From NCBI RefSeq assembly GCF_017591425.1, contig NW_024464918.1:23464001-23528000 (forward strand): 64,000 nucleotides of DNA, written 5' to 3'. The first letter of the stretch is position 1, and every line of letters begins with the position of its first letter. This document shows, piece by piece, positions 11,782 to 23,551 of this stretch. The notes beneath the pieces were generated by a model that was given only the letters and a program-made list of their open reading frames with translations, searched no databases and was not told the origin of the DNA. Source of the DNA: Ochotona curzoniae. Taxonomy: Eukaryota > Chordata > Mammalia > Lagomorpha > Ochotonidae. A program made the position numbers and the translations under genes.

Positions 11782-12149
11782 CTTCTCGATGCCATTTCTT
11801 GAGTTTTCTGGTTTCACCAGGATCGATGGCGGGGCAGATGGCGGGGCGGATGCAGGTGGTTTCGGCAGAGGCTCACTCTTGACGGGGACCTCCTTGCCTT
11901 CCATGATGAGGGAGCTAGCTGCTGAGTGAACCCTGCTGTCACTGCCTCTGCTGATGCCCGTGAGGCCAGGCTCCCCGACAGGAGTGGACTTGGGTCCCAT
12001 CTCTGGCACTGCTGAAGGGGCAGAGGGGACTCCCTGTGGCTGATAGAACTGGAGCTGCTGAGGTTGTACCACCATGGTGGGGCTGCGCCTGAAGGAGCCC
12101 ACCACAACAGTGGGGACCCCAGACTGAGCAGGCCTCTGTAGGGATCCAT
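11782..12149 (-). CDS. SH3RF2: SH3RF2 exon G: Pro/Ser-rich region with SH3-ligand-like motifs
   Basis: This exon is 368 bp: two bases (AT) completing Asn, then 122 codons, leaving in phase 0. The acceptor is CCCCCAG before ATGGATCC and the donor is GAGAAG followed by GTAGGA. It encodes [60 protein letters not shown] and the proline-rich [20 protein letters not shown] segment. The proline-rich part could serve as an SH3 ligand, within or between molecules (inference). A 12-bp tandem duplication at 11825-11848 doubles the Ala-Pro-Pro-Ser unit relative to the human sequence I remember. The ATG at the exon start is an Asn/Gly codon join and not an initiator. Open frames extending upstream of it are intronic. 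Confidence 0.96.
11825..11848 (-). repeat. SH3RF2: 12-bp tandem duplication inside exon G
   Basis: Two 12-bp units, gatggcggggca and gatggcggggcg, encode a doubled Ala-Pro-Pro-Ser. Confidence 0.9.
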
Positions 12150-12405
12150 CTGGGGGACAAGAGGACAAAGATGTCAGCAGCCGGGCAGCGGACAGAGGTC
12201 TGGGCAGGGCTGGCGAAGCAGTGCCCTGGTAGCCCATGAGAGTTCAGTGCTTTCCTAATTTGACTTCAATCACGTTCTCTCGGGATCTTTGAGAGGTGAC
12301 CTAATTCTATTTTTAGTGCTGTTTGCTGATGCTGGCTGCAAATAACTGGCTAGCTGAATGTTGTGTGGATGGGGGGTGTGGGTATGGCAAGAAGATAATA
12401 CTGCC

Positions 12406-12408
<3 letters not shown>

Positions 12409-12453
<45 letters not shown>
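12409..12453. repeat. (TC)n(AC)n compound microsatellite
   Basis: An uneven TC run passes into about nine AC units. Confidence 0.95.
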
Positions 12454-12829
12454 TATCCCTATCACTCTTTCAGAGACAGAGTGAAGAAGAGAGACAGCTT
12501 TTCAGTAAGAAGCAGAGAGAAAAGAAGCAAAACTCAAGAGAGGAAATGAAAGCCAAAGACAGAAATGGAGAAACATGAGGGCTGGGACAATGAGAGGGAG
12601 GAGGGAAAGGGGTGGGCAGGGAGGTTCAGAGCTTCTGCTTGCTGTGGAAAGCTATGATGACAGCTGCAGGCGCGTGCTGATGGCAGAAAGGGAAGACGAG
12701 TGGAAGGAGCAGAGAGTAGACATGCTGCACAAACGGGACACCCAGTGGATCATTTGGGAAGTGTATTCCAGTGTTAGGATTGTGTGTCTCATGACACAGG
12801 GTCTGCAATCAGATCTCCTCCCCAGGAGC

Positions 12830-12990
12830 TGGGATGAATATGTCATATCACCACCCCCCACCTCTAATTTGTAAGCTGGTGCTAATGAGAGGTTGTCAGG
12901 AGGCTATGGGAAGGATGGCATGCTATGATGTGTATAAGGTGCTGGTACAGTGCCTGGAACATGGTAAGTATCCCTTGCTTGGTCAACTGC
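12830..12990 (+). mobile_element. MIR SINE relic
   Basis: Contains aggtgctggtacagtgcctg and aacatggtaagtatcc. Confidence 0.45.
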
Positions 12991-13999
12991 TGTCATCATT
13001 TCTGGGTCAAGGGCAGCATAGCCTATTCCGAGCTTGATTTGGATCCCTCATGAACTCATCCTTTTGCCTTCTCTTTACCATTGAGATGGATTTCACTTAG
13101 CAAAAAGAAACCTTTTCCTTTCCTCAAATTCTCTGGAAGACAGGTGACCGCTGCCCTGCAGGTGACCTGGAGATCCAGGATTTGATTTTGCCCTGGAGGG
13201 AGATGCTTCTTGGACACACTGCAGCCCATTTCTCCAAAATGGTCTCCCAGCATGCAGAGAGCCATTGCTGAGGTCCAGGGCTGAGATATTAGTCCTTTCT
13301 GATGCTCCAGAGTCATCTGTGCTCAGCGCAGGGGGCCTGAACCAGCCACGTTCTGTACTCTGTGCACTGTGCACTCTCTGCACTGTGACTTTGCTTCGGG
13401 CTGGGTGTGAACATAAAGAGCAGTTTACTCTCTAACCACAGTATGCATTCTCAGCTGGCACCAGCAAGCCCACCACCATTTCCACAAAGCTGACCTTTCA
13501 GTTTAGACATTTGTTTTTGCACTGACAGCCCTGTGAGGTGTTCATGGTCAGTTCTCCTGTCATTTCTCTTTGCACTGGGGAGAGTCATGGCTGGTTCAGC
13601 TTCACCTTGGGAAAAGGTGGAGGAGGAAGCCTCCTTAGGAGGCCACAGCAGCACCAGACAGGCATGTCTTTGAGCTCTGAGGAGTGTGTGAAAAATTGGT
13701 TTCATGTCTTACCTATTTATCTTGTGGATTCCTAACTCCCAACACAGTGAATGCTTTCTTATTACAGGTGCTTGCAATGCAAGCCAAGCACCAGACCAAT
13801 GAAGATTCATGCAAAGGGAGGGATGGAGGGAGTGTATTAAGGAGAGTGTGACAAACGCCAGTGGGAAGAGGTTCTCTGCACTCCTACGTGGTCTAGACTG
13901 CGAACATTGTGACTCCCAGGCTCATTCATGGTCTATGTGAACTCTAGATAGGTTTTTTGAGCTATAGTAGCAACGATAATGCTAATGAAACAACACCAT

Positions 14000-14180
14000 C
14001 AGAAGAAGCTACTGCTCCTTGAGGGCTTCCCCTGTGCTAGGCACTGCGCCATCAGCCTTTCACAGTATTTGATTAAACCCATGTAGCAATGCGCGGGAAG
14101 GGAATGTTGTTTTTAGTTTCGTTTTGCAGATGAAGAAAGCTGAAGACTGAAGGGGTGTGTAAGCTGCCAGAGTGACTGTA
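14000..14180 (-). mobile_element. MIR SINE relic
   Basis: Contains cctgtgctaggcactgcgcc and gttttgcagatgaagaaagc. Confidence 0.5.
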
Positions 14181-15199
14181 GAGGGATATGTTGTAAATTG
14201 GAGAGTGATTGGGCAAGCGGAAGAGGGTGCAGCAAGTTGTAGGAGGCAGACAGGTTGGGTAGGAAAAAGGGGCTGGAGTTGTGAGACTGGCAGCCATGCA
14301 GATCGTCATAGAAAAACTCCAGGACATGGTGGAGCTATGACATGTTCTTTCTTTTTCTTAATGGTCTATTGTCCCATCTGTTACTCTTCTACAACAGTTA
14401 GTCCTCCTGAACTGCCACATCTAAACCTTTATTAAAATTCTAAGAAATTGCAAAGCCCAGTTTATCTCAGTGCATATTGGGTTTGCCTTACTGTCTTGGA
14501 CAAAGATGTAAAGGTTTATTGTCTCTAGCTGTTCAAGTTGTTAAGAGGTGTAAAAACATGGTGCTTAAGACAAAGGGTCTGTCTGTTGCTGTGGGTGCAT
14601 TGTGGGTGTCAGAGAGGTGAAGGTCAAAGCAAGCCACCGGATAGTGTAACAACAGGTCTGTGTGTGTTTGTCTTTGGAAGAGGCCTTGGGCTTTGGGGTG
14701 AAGGCTGTGAGGGAGACTGGATTTTGTACATTCTGTGCTCTTGCATTGTTACCTAACACTAGGGATCGTCTTTGTTGACAACTCTTAATTTTTATTTTCC
14801 ACTCACGTCCTGTGCCCTAAAGCTGTCCCTCCTCGCTTCCCTACTTCCCCTGTTTCTCCTGTGGGATTCTATGGAGTGCTGTTTGAGCAGCACAGACTCA
14901 GCAAGTACCTTGGCTGCTCTGCTGCAGTGGGAACCGGCCAGGCCGATGAGCCTTGGGTGTGTTCTCAATACCAAGGACACTCGAGACTGTTGTCATCTGT
15001 CATTCAGCCTGTATGCAGGGACCCAGGACTACGACTTTGGGGCTGTCTGGCTTCACACAATAAGCCAGCTCATCATTTGGAAATTTGACACCCCCCCACC
15101 CTTCCCCTGTAGAGGCCCATGTGTGAAAAGCTCTGTCTGTGCCTGGGGTGGAACCCTCATCACTTATCACTAGGCACATACCTCTTTGCCACCACTTAC

Positions 15200-15432
15200 T
15201 CTTTCTCATGCTGCTCCGCCCTTTCCGAAGAGACCCTTGTCCTGAAATCCCTGCGCCTGCTGTGCTCCTTATAGGGCTGACCACAGCGGTGGGCACAAAG
15301 ACAGACTTGAAGGGTCGGCTCTGCCGGGGGTCACCTTCTGAAACGCTGCCTTGCGAGGGCACAGAAGAGGTGGATAATGTCCATGTGGCGTAGAGACCAG
15401 GATTCCGGGAGTCAGGGAAACTAGAGGTCTTG
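15200..15432 (-). CDS. SH3RF2: SH3RF2 exon F: Ser/Thr-rich region after SH3-3
   Basis: This exon is 233 bp: one base completing the split codon (AG+C, Ser), 77 codons, and one base (A). The acceptor is CACACAG before C-AAG-ACC and the donor is AGAAAGA followed by GTAAGT. It encodes [20 protein letters not shown], a Ser-rich run, [20 protein letters not shown] and the basic [12 protein letters not shown] end. No folded domain is visible; basic and Ser-rich motifs suggest kinase or 14-3-3-type regulation, which is inference. The split codon gives Ser where I recall Arg in the human protein (RKTSS). The trailing A joins AT of exon G to give Asn. A longer open frame past the donor is intronic read-through. 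Confidence 0.95.
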
Positions 15433-15497
15433 CTGTGTGTTGGACATTGAAAAGCAAAGAAATAGAAAAAGAAAAATGTTAAGAGAAGTACTTTAAG

Positions 15498-15800
15498 GGG
15501 TTGGCATTATGTGATAGTGGGTTTAAGCTGGCACCTGCAGCTCTGGCATCTCATATGGGCACTGGTTTGAATCCCAGTTGCTCTACTTGTGATCCAGCTT
15601 TCTGCTAGTGACCTGAGAAAGCAGTGAAGGATGGCCCAAATGCAGGGCCCCCTGCACATCCATGCGGGAGACCTGGCAGCAGTTCCTGGCTCCGCCCTGG
15701 CCTAGTCCTAACAATTGTGGCCATCTGGGGGAATGAACCAGTGGATGGAAGATCTCTCTACTTTTTGTTGTCTGCATTTCAAACAAAACAATCTAAAACA
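15498..15800 (+). mobile_element. C-type SINE
   Basis: Head ggttggcattatgtgatagt, then tggtttgaatcccagttgct and aatgaaccagtggatggaag. It ends in an A-rich tail about 65 bp downstream-side of exon F's acceptor. Confidence 0.88.
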
Positions 15801-16059
15801 AGGAAATCAGCAAACCATAATTTTCCAACCATATCTCAAATGCAATTAATCCTCCCCTTCTTCCACTCATACACACTCTTTTTTTGTCCACTACAGATGT
15901 AGGTGGGCCTACATGCCTCCACCCTGGCAAGTGCGCAGGTGTGCTGAGAGCAGAGTGAGGGGCTCACAGTGAGGCCCTGGTAGAGCTAGGGTTGCTTATT
16001 GCCATCATTCACTCCTCATACCATGTCCTTTCTGTCCTGCCTTCTGAGCATGAGATCTC

Positions 16060-16200
16060 AGATGTGCTCGTTTTATCTTGTGGAGGCAATTTCCTGGTCA
16101 CTCTGAGATGTCCTCACTAGAATCCAAGCTTTGTGGAGGCAGACACATGACTTGCTCTTTTGATGCTCTGTGTTCTGCATGTGCTGTTGATGACTTGATG
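16060..16200 (+). mobile_element. L2-like 3' tail fragment
   Basis: Contains cactagaatccaagctttgt and ggaggcagacacatgacttg, similar to the L2 3' tail. Confidence 0.35.
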
Positions 16201-16249
16201 TTGTATGGCTGCTCTAACACTTTGCAGCACCAATGCTAGTCCTTTTGTC

Positions 16250-16450
16250 TAATGCATACTAGACACTGTGTGCCCAGCACCAGCCAAGTGCTTTTCCTAT
16301 TTTATGTTACTTTATCTTCATCACCCTTTTGAGGTGGGTACTTATAATGCCACTGTTTTCTAGGCTAAACTACCGAGTCTTACAGTTGCCACCTAAAGTA
16401 GCTACCAGACAGAGTATTTAAACCAGGCTATGCTGGCCCTTTGTTTTTCC
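16250..16450 (-). mobile_element. MIR SINE relic
   Basis: Contains ccagccaagtgcttttccta and ttttgaggtgggtacttata. Confidence 0.45.
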
Positions 16451-17035
16451 CACTGAGCTACCTACATAGTGATCATATTTGGGTATTAGGAAATACTCTT
16501 CATTCTGCCCAACACAAAGTGAAACCCTACAAATAAGACCCTAAACCTTCAACCTTGGATTGTGATTTTCAAGAACAGTATTAAGGCTGTATAAAACAAC
16601 AAACCTTTGGCCGTTGTTCCCAGCCTGCGGTTCCCTGTACTACATGGTGAGTACCTGTCATTCTACATGCTTTTCTTACTGTTTTACCAATCCAACCCCA
16701 ACATCACATCTCCTACCAAACAGCCCATCAATCACTCTGTCACTCTGTTGATTAAGGAGCCTTTGCTGATTCCCATGGGAGCAGTGAACTCAGCCAAGGT
16801 CCTAGCATAGAGATGCCTGTGTTGTTTTTTTCTATCAAAACCTCCAGATATTTCTTTGGATCATCCTTCCTCTTTTGTTCTTTCCATCTTTTGATTAAAA
16901 AAGGGGTGGAGAGATGTGCAGTTTAATAATGAGGCAGTCTTGTGTGAAGACAGGTAAAGCCGTTGTAGTACTTCATAGGATTCATGAAAAAAAATGGAAC
17001 GAAGAGATGTCTATTTGGCACAGAAATTGAAATAT

Positions 17036-17358
17036 AGGGCCAATGTGGTGACATATAGGCTAATCCTTCACTCATGGCCCTGGCCTCCCATATGGGCTCT
17101 GGTTTGTGTGCTGGCTGCTCCACTTCTGATCCAGCCCTCTGCTTATGCCCTGGGGAAAGAACTGAGAATGACTCAAGGTGTTGAGCCCCTGGGCTCATGT
17201 GGGAGATCCAGAAGAAGCTCCTGGTTTTCAACCAGTTCAACTCTAGCCATAGTGACTGTTTGGGGAGTGAATCACTGGATGGAGGATCTGTTTGTTTCTG
17301 TCTCTTCCCCTCTCTCTCTGTAAGTGACTTCAAGTCAAAGAAAAAAATAAATCTTTAA
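17036..17358 (+). mobile_element. C-type SINE
   Basis: Contains cctcccatatgggctctggt, gctgctccacttctgatcca, gggagtgaatcactggatgg and an aaataaatcttta tail. Confidence 0.9.
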
Positions 17359-17879
17359 AAATCAATAAAATGTATGCATAGTTTTCTCATGTGTATTTTT
17401 CATGAAATTTTCTGAGTCATGTAGTCAGATGCTCTAGGAACGTGCCTGCAGCAAGGGCTCTTCCGTCCTTAGCGGTCCGTCTGCCTCTGGTCCTTGTGCT
17501 GGTGCAGTTAGTGAAGAAGAGTGGAAGGCGTGGGTAGTGGAGAAAAATCCCCAGTCCTCCTTTCCCTGGATGGATACAGAGAACTTCCTATCCTTTGAAC
17601 TGAGGCCTCAGGGTGTTAGATGCCGAAAGAGGATTAGCGGTGGGAAAGACAGGTTATAAAAATAGTTTCCAGTGGTAGCAGTAGCAAGGATAGAATGCAG
17701 CTAGTTAGGCCCAAACCAGCCTGATCCTTACGGTCCCTTCTTTGCCTGACTCTAGATTGAGATGGATCTCATTTCTCCGAACCCAACACTGGACTGGAGT
17801 CCAGGAACTTGTAAATCGCAACTCCCATGTCTGTTTAACACAGAGCCCCTTTATGTCATTTGGTGAAGGCTCAGCACGT

Positions 17880-18010
17880 ATTTAGTATTTTCTTCCAACA
17901 TCAAAGTGCTTTGATAACATACATTAGCTAATCCTTGTGACACCCAGATCTGCAGACATTAGGACCCTTTTTTCCAGATGGGGAGCTTGAAAGACACTCT
18001 GAGCTTCAGT
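17880..18010 (-). mobile_element. MIR SINE relic
   Basis: Contains agctaatccttgtgacaccc and ccagatggggagcttgaaag. Confidence 0.4.
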
Positions 18011-19206
18011 GAGAATGTTGCTTCTCATTTACTCCACAGTGTAGGTTCCCACAGCCTTTGCTTTATCTGGATTATTAACCCTTAAGAACTTGTCCAGGCT
18101 TGTAAGGAACTCAACAAGCAACAGCTCTAGTCTGCTCGCCACTGGCAGTAAACTCCTGCTGAGGAGAAAGTTTGGACCTTGACAGTCTTGACATAGGCTG
18201 TGTAGAGTTAATGGCATATGAAGAGAGACCCATTTGTTACTTTTCTCCACCAAAAAGACAGCCATTGTGGGTATATGTGCCACAAAGGCTACAAGAAGGA
18301 GCGATATCCTGGATGGTTGGGCAGAAGGGAGTTTGTTGGGAAGACAGGAGGGAGAGGAGAAGGCCCAGGATCCAAGGAGGCTCCAAGAGCTTGGGAAGAG
18401 AAGAGCAGAGGATATGGCTGGGACTCTTCTCACGAGAGTGGTCTTCACTCCACCCCCAGCCTCTCTGCACTTGCTCAGGTTTCAGTCATAGAGGAAGTGC
18501 AAGATTGGCTGAGCCTGCGGGGATGGAGTTAGCAAGTGAAGGAGGAAGGCAGAAGTGTCTGCCTGCCACCAACAGGACACATCTACCAAGAGACCCAAAA
18601 GAATATGGATGCTGTGAAGAAACTGTATGATGGACAGATGGGAACTTAAGAAATGTTTGGTATGACCTGAGCCAGTGAATGCCCTCAGGATCGGAAAAGA
18701 GGCATCTTGGGGGCGGAGATTAAGCTGTGGTTAACAGAAGCTGGTCATGTTGGTGTCATTGCTAGCAAGCAGGGCCAGAGCAGGGACTACAGTCTTTGCA
18801 GGTAATAGATCACTTGCTGATTCTTAAATCTTAACTTGGTGTTTTCATACATTCTATTCTATGGCTAAATACACTCAGCCGGCATCTGCTGCCTTGGAGT
18901 ATTGCATAAAAGGGTGCATTATACAACAGGGGACTGGGTGGCAGTGGAGAGCCATTATTGGAAACAGAAAACACTTGGAAGGATAAAAAAAAATCCCAAA
19001 TACAAAGACTTTAAAAACAAAAGAGGAGTTTGCACATGTAGAACAGTTCACTCTTATATATTCTTACTCGTAACCCTTAATGGTCACAGAAATGGTATAT
19101 TCTTACACATAACAGAAATGCAGCTCACAAACAGCACTTTTCAACCCTAAGAAACAGGGAGAACTGAGTTTCCCATGATGGAAAAGGAAGTTAAGAACAA
19201 GGGCTA

Positions 19207-19576
19207 GTTTGTGACTGGCATTATGGTTAAGCTACTGCTTCAATTCCTGCAATGCCAGAATCATGTAAGAGTGTAAGTTGGAGTCCCAGGTGCTCTACCT
19301 CTGATCCTGCTCTGATTAGCCACTTGCTAATATATCTGGGAAAGTGGTAGAGGGCCCGAGTGATGGGATCCCTGCATGTGAGTAGGAGACTTAGATGGAG
19401 CCTAAAGTTCCTTGACATCGACTTGGCCCTGCCATGGCCACTGTGGCTATTTGGGGAGCGAACCGGTATATGAAAGGTCTCTCTCTCTTTCCCTCTCCCC
19501 CTCCCCCTTTTCCTATCTACCTTTTCCTCCTCTGTAACTCTGACCTTCAAACAAATAAATCTTAAAAAAAAAAAAA
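19207..19576 (+). mobile_element. C-type SINE with intact A tail
   Basis: Contains gactggcattatggttaag, ggagtcccaggtgctctacc, ggggagcgaaccgg and caaacaaataaatctt followed by a 14-A run. Confidence 0.88.
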
Positions 19577-19971
19577 AGAGGAACTAATGTTAGCTTTATC
19601 TACATGAACCAGTCTGGCATGATTGCTCACATCCAAGTGGACAGGAACTTTATTTGCGTCAGAGAGATCATCAGAGAGAACACAGCAACACTGAGAAATC
19701 ACAGACTCTGATCTATCACTTGCAGGAACATACAATGCTCTGACAGGGAGCATAAGTTCCCATACTTAGATGTGTCTCTACATTAGTAGCACTGCAGTAC
19801 ATGGGTGTCTTCAGAGTTCTATGAGCTGGGAGCAAGGGCTCGACTCATTGGGAACTGTGATGCTGACATTCCACCCCAGGTAGGGAGTTGACATGTTCAT
19901 GACTTGCCCCAGAATGCAGTAGATCTACCCAAGAAAAAAGCCAAAGGGAGAAATCAAAGCAAGGGCCTTGA

Positions 19972-20185
19972 AATACAAGTATACTTCAAATAGTCTGTGG
20001 GAAAATGGGATTGAAAATGTTTCTTTTTCTGCACAAAATTTTGAAATTCATGAAAAGAAGGGATCTTTAAAGGATTCATGGAAAATGTATATAATGAAGG
20101 AACTATGCATGGGTTTCCTATTTTTCATTACACAAAGTTTACAAAATAAACTTGTCTTTTAATTTCACCTTTCCTTTTTAAGAGT
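19972..20185. mobile_element. Mariner-like short inverted-repeat element relic
   Basis: Contains ttttgaaattcatgaaaaga, ggattcatggaaaatg, aactatgcatgggtttccta and aataaacttgtcttttaatt, the wording of a short mammalian mariner-like element. Confidence 0.5.
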
Positions 20186-20884
20186 ACCCTACCATAATCC
20201 CCCACCACGCTGGAATGGAATTCTATATGTGTTGCTGTTAAAGCGATCACATGTCCTGGTTTCTCTTAGATAGTTTTAGTTCAGTTCACTCCTGGTTTAA
20301 AATATGTTAGTTTGATAAAATATATGGTCCGTCTTTATACTAATGGTTCTTTGAAAACCAGGAGTTTGGGCTAAGGTGCAATGTCTAAGCAAACGCCCTA
20401 CCTGAGAATTCAAGTTGGAGTCTATGGAAGGAGATTCTCGTGAGACCAGATGGGTTCTCTTGCTTCTGTCGCTTCTAGACCTTTCTCTACCTTCTGCAGT
20501 ACTTCCCAGTTTTGCCCCAGATTGTCAGACTCTAGCTCCCACCACCCCTCCTGACTGTAGTTACCATTTACACACTGGGTCACTCTTCTCATTCCTTGAA
20601 GGTTTTAGTTTCTGATAAGTCTATGGATATAACTGATCTTAATAGAAGTGATCTCATCTCTGGGTTTTAAACATCATGTCAAGTTCAGAGCTCTCTCTCA
20701 AATGCTGCACCTGTGTGCTTGGATAGTCATGAACTTCTCGACCTAACGACTAAGAGGAATCTCCGACTGACCTGTGGCACCCTCAGCTTTTACTTCCCCT
20801 CATACCTCATATGTTCCCCTCTTCTCGGGTCTTTCATAGTCACCATTTCAGTAAAAGGTAGCTCTGTCATTTAGATACTCAAAA

Positions 20885-21390
20885 CAAATCTTGGACTCAC
20901 CTTGATTTCTCTATTCTTTCCTGTTGTATCTAACCGCAGGCTGTGTCAGAACCTAACACATTCTACCACCATCATAGTTCAGTTCACTGTCACTTCTTCC
21001 AAAGATCATTACAATATCCTCTTAACTAGCTTCTCTGTTTCCACCTTTTCTTCCCTAGTTTATGGCTTACACTCAGCCCAACAACTAGAGTAATTCTGGT
21101 TAAACTTAAGTTGGATCATGTCACTGTTTAGTGCAAAACTGTCAATCTCATTATGATCTGGGAACATTGGGTAGGATCTGCCCTCAATCCTCTTGATTCT
21201 GACGTCATGTATGAATCTCCACTTCATTTGCTATAATCCAAATCTACTGGCCTTCAAGTCAGACACATTCCTACACCAGGGCCTTCACATCGCAGTTCCT
21301 TTGCCCTGGGGACAACATTTCCCTCAAGACACTATGTGATTCTTTCTGGATTCTTGGTAATGCCACAGATGACCAGTGTATCTAAAACGT
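20885..21390 (+). mobile_element. Probable L2 LINE fragment
   Basis: Contains aaatcttggactcaccttga, ttggatcatgtcactgttta, ccagggccttcacatcgcag and ttcctttgccctggggacaa, in the order expected of L2-type relics. Confidence 0.45.
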
Positions 21391-21471
21391 TAACCACTCC
21401 ATCCAGATTCTATCACCCCTGTCTGATTTTTCTTCCTAGTCCATATCCTTAACACACCATATAGATTACAT

Positions 21472-21966
21472 GAGGCTACTTTACAAAGTTTGTGGAAAAC
21501 ATCATTAAAAAGTGTACTTTGGTATAAAAATTTAATCTTTGCATGTGAGTGGTCTTCAAAAAAAATCATAAAGTACATGAGAAAACTATTTGTGAATTTT
21601 TGCATCAAAATATACTGTTCTTAAAAATTTATCTGAAAGGCAGAATTGCAGCGAGTAACAAGCATCTTTCATCTATTGGCACATTCCCCAAAAGCCTGCA
21701 ATAGCAGGGGCTGGGCCAGGCTGAAGTTTCCAGGAGCCAGGAACACCATTTGGGCCTTCCAAATATGTAACAGGAACTTATGCATGTGGGCCATCCTTTC
21801 TACTTTCCCACACGCATTATCAAGGAGCTAGACTGGAAGGTGTAGTAGCTGGGACTTCACTCTGATAAGGGATGCCACTGTGCCAAGACACCCACCCCGA
21901 TATAAACTTGTCTTTAAATTCCAAGGTTCCATGGAAAGTTTTGAAGTACACCTGTTTATATCTGTA
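21472..21966. mobile_element. Mariner-like relic split by a SINE
   Basis: The left part (21472-21621) contains gtggtcttcaaaaaaaatca and ttttgcatcaaaatata. The right part (21893-21966) contains tataaacttgtctttaaatt and gaaagttttgaagtac. The SINE at 21622-21892 separates them. Confidence 0.5.
21622..21892 (-). mobile_element. C-type SINE inserted in a mariner-like relic
   Basis: Contains cctgcaatagcaggggctgg and attatcaaggagctagac in reverse-complement order. The flanks are the two halves of a mariner-like element. Confidence 0.75.
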
Positions 21967-23018
21967 CTTCCTGCCATGTGAGGAAATCTTTCTCCACCAC
22001 TGTGATTCTGTAAGAAACCAGATTCCTAGAAAGGGACTCTACCACCTCACCAGCCATTCTGGCTGGAGATACCTATGGGTTAGAAAATGCAGCGTTTTGT
22101 GGAACCCAAACCTTCTGAGCTGTATCTTCGGATACACCCCATTGCCCCTTTCTACAACAGATCTCCTTCCCACTCCACAGGGTCTGTTCCAATGCCTCTC
22201 ACCCCTGTCTACTTACAGATGAAAAAAAACCCAGTTTCTTAATCATTTCCCAAATTATTTCATTTGTGGTCTCCTTACCATCCTTGCTGCCCTCCTCCGG
22301 ACACAGTGCCCTGCCTTAATGAGGGGCCCCCAGCGTGGGCGTGTCACAGTCCCTCTCCTTGGAGTTGTGACCCTGGGGTATGTCATAAAGGTAGCTTTTG
22401 ATGTGTGTTGTAATGGCTCCACTGCCTTGTGGCTCTCCCTGGGCTGATGGGGGTGGATGTGGGTGTGTAGGGTGGCAGGGTAAGCTATGGGTCTTGGAAA
22501 TTGAATGTCTGTACCACTGACTGAGAGGTGTTGGGAAAAGCTATGAAGGAGGAGAAACTGCAGGTAGCTAGTATTTGATTTTCAGATAAAGGTTGGAGTT
22601 CATGGGAACTTTGCTTCTTGGTCTGGCCTCCTGAAAAGTTTGTTTGGTGGTCCAGTGAGGTCACATTTCCCATTGGGCCACTAGACAATGTCAGTGATGT
22701 GAAGTTGATTTCTGGGATCTGTGTAGGAGAAAAATCTCTTTCTTGAGTAAATGGCTTAATTATGTCATGTTTCCTTATCTGTAAAGTACTATCTACTATG
22801 TAGTAATCTTGGGCAAAGCCAATGAGTTAAAAGACACGACATGCTTACAAACTGTGAAGAACTTGAGAAGAGCAACCCCTTCTGCTACATTTTCTTGACT
22901 GGGAAGTGCTGGGGTCAAAGCTGCTGAAAGGGCCATGAGTCCTCCATCAGTTCTACCCCACATGGCTCCTGGCTCAGCATGATCCAACCTCCAGGGCCTG
23001 ACACAAGCGGAGACACAC

Positions 23019-23189
23019 CTGAAAATAGGAATGACGTAATGGTTGGGGAAGATGCCCACTCGCCCGGTGACCAAGGAGATGCCCCTCAGCCAGCCGTCCT
23101 GGTACTTCCCCAGGACCCTGACACCTTCTCCCTTCTGCAGGTCCAGCTCTTCAGGTCCGTGGGCCGAGTATGAGTGCATGGCTACAAAC
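23019..23189 (-). CDS. SH3RF2: SH3RF2 exon E: third SH3 domain
   Basis: This exon is 171 bp: one base completing a Leu codon, 56 codons, and two bases (AG). The acceptor is CCCCAG before G-TTT and the donor is TTC AG followed by GTGTGT. It encodes one whole SH3 domain: [20 protein letters not shown] (ALYDY and RT-loop region), then [15 protein letters not shown] with the conserved tryptophan, and [16 protein letters not shown] as the Pro/Tyr strand. In the human protein this SH3 lies within the region reported to contact PAK4. The exon is phase-symmetrical (2-2), so the domain is a cleanly removable cassette. The methionine in VAMHSY is internal and not a start. Confidence is very high because every SH3 signature residue is present. 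Confidence 0.98.
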
Positions 23190-23528
23190 CTGGGGGGAAC
23201 GAAAGAAGCTAGTGAGGGAAGAAGTGAAGATGCCTGGCAGGAGGAGGTAGACTCTCTGAGCCCAGCAACCCAGTGGTCAGCGACAAAAGCCTGTGCAAAA
23301 TGGAAGCTTTGTCATGTAGGGCTTGTAACAGTGAAGAATCTGGTTGAAAGAGCAACGGGGGCAGCTAAGGCAGCCACTCCCTATCTTGTTGACCTCCCGT
23401 CCACTCCTTGCAGCCAGCCCGACTCAGGTGCAAATCACAAATGTAGGCCACCATGGAAACTCCCAACTAGGAAGAAGCAGAGGCAGGGTTGGGTGTCAGT
23501 CCTAGAAAGGATGGCTTTTCTCAGGCTG

Positions 23529-23551
23529 TTTTTTTTTTTTTTTTTTTTTTT
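23529..23551. repeat. Poly(T) run
   Basis: 23 consecutive T; on the transcribed strand this is poly(A) within intron D-E. Confidence 0.95.

Larger units (their letters stand above)
12150..15199 (-). other. SH3RF2: SH3RF2 intron F-G
   Basis: This 3050-bp intron contains a compound TC/AC microsatellite at 12409-12453, a purine-rich stretch to about 12625, and MIR relics near 12830-12990 and 14000-14180. The rest is unassigned. Confidence 0.9.
15433..23018 (-). other. SH3RF2: SH3RF2 intron E-F
   Basis: This 7586-bp intron holds three plus-strand C-type SINEs, one minus-strand SINE inserted in a mariner-like relic, another mariner-like relic, a probable L2 fragment and MIR relics. About 18010-19200 and 21970-23018 contain no repeat that I could name. 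Confidence 0.9.

Noticed and set aside
11758..12237. Minus-strand frame starting with ATG upstream of exon G
   Set aside because: The extra N-terminal codons read back into intron F-G past a clear CCCCCAG acceptor; exon G joins exon F in phase without them.
13093..13383. Minus-strand frame with mixed composition between exons F and G
   Set aside because: It looked exon-like, but no in-phase acceptor/donor pair fits between exons F and G, which already join perfectly (A + AT = Asn), and nothing is missing from the protein.
18172..18630. Overlapping open frames on both strands around 18.0-18.6 kb
   Set aside because: Several frames are open at once because the sequence is G/A-rich; no domain, splice context or recognisable similarity.
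20360..20430. Possible SINE head fragment in intron E-F
   Set aside because: Only weak similarity to the SINE head (taagcaaacgccctacc, ttcaagttggagtc) and no body or tail.
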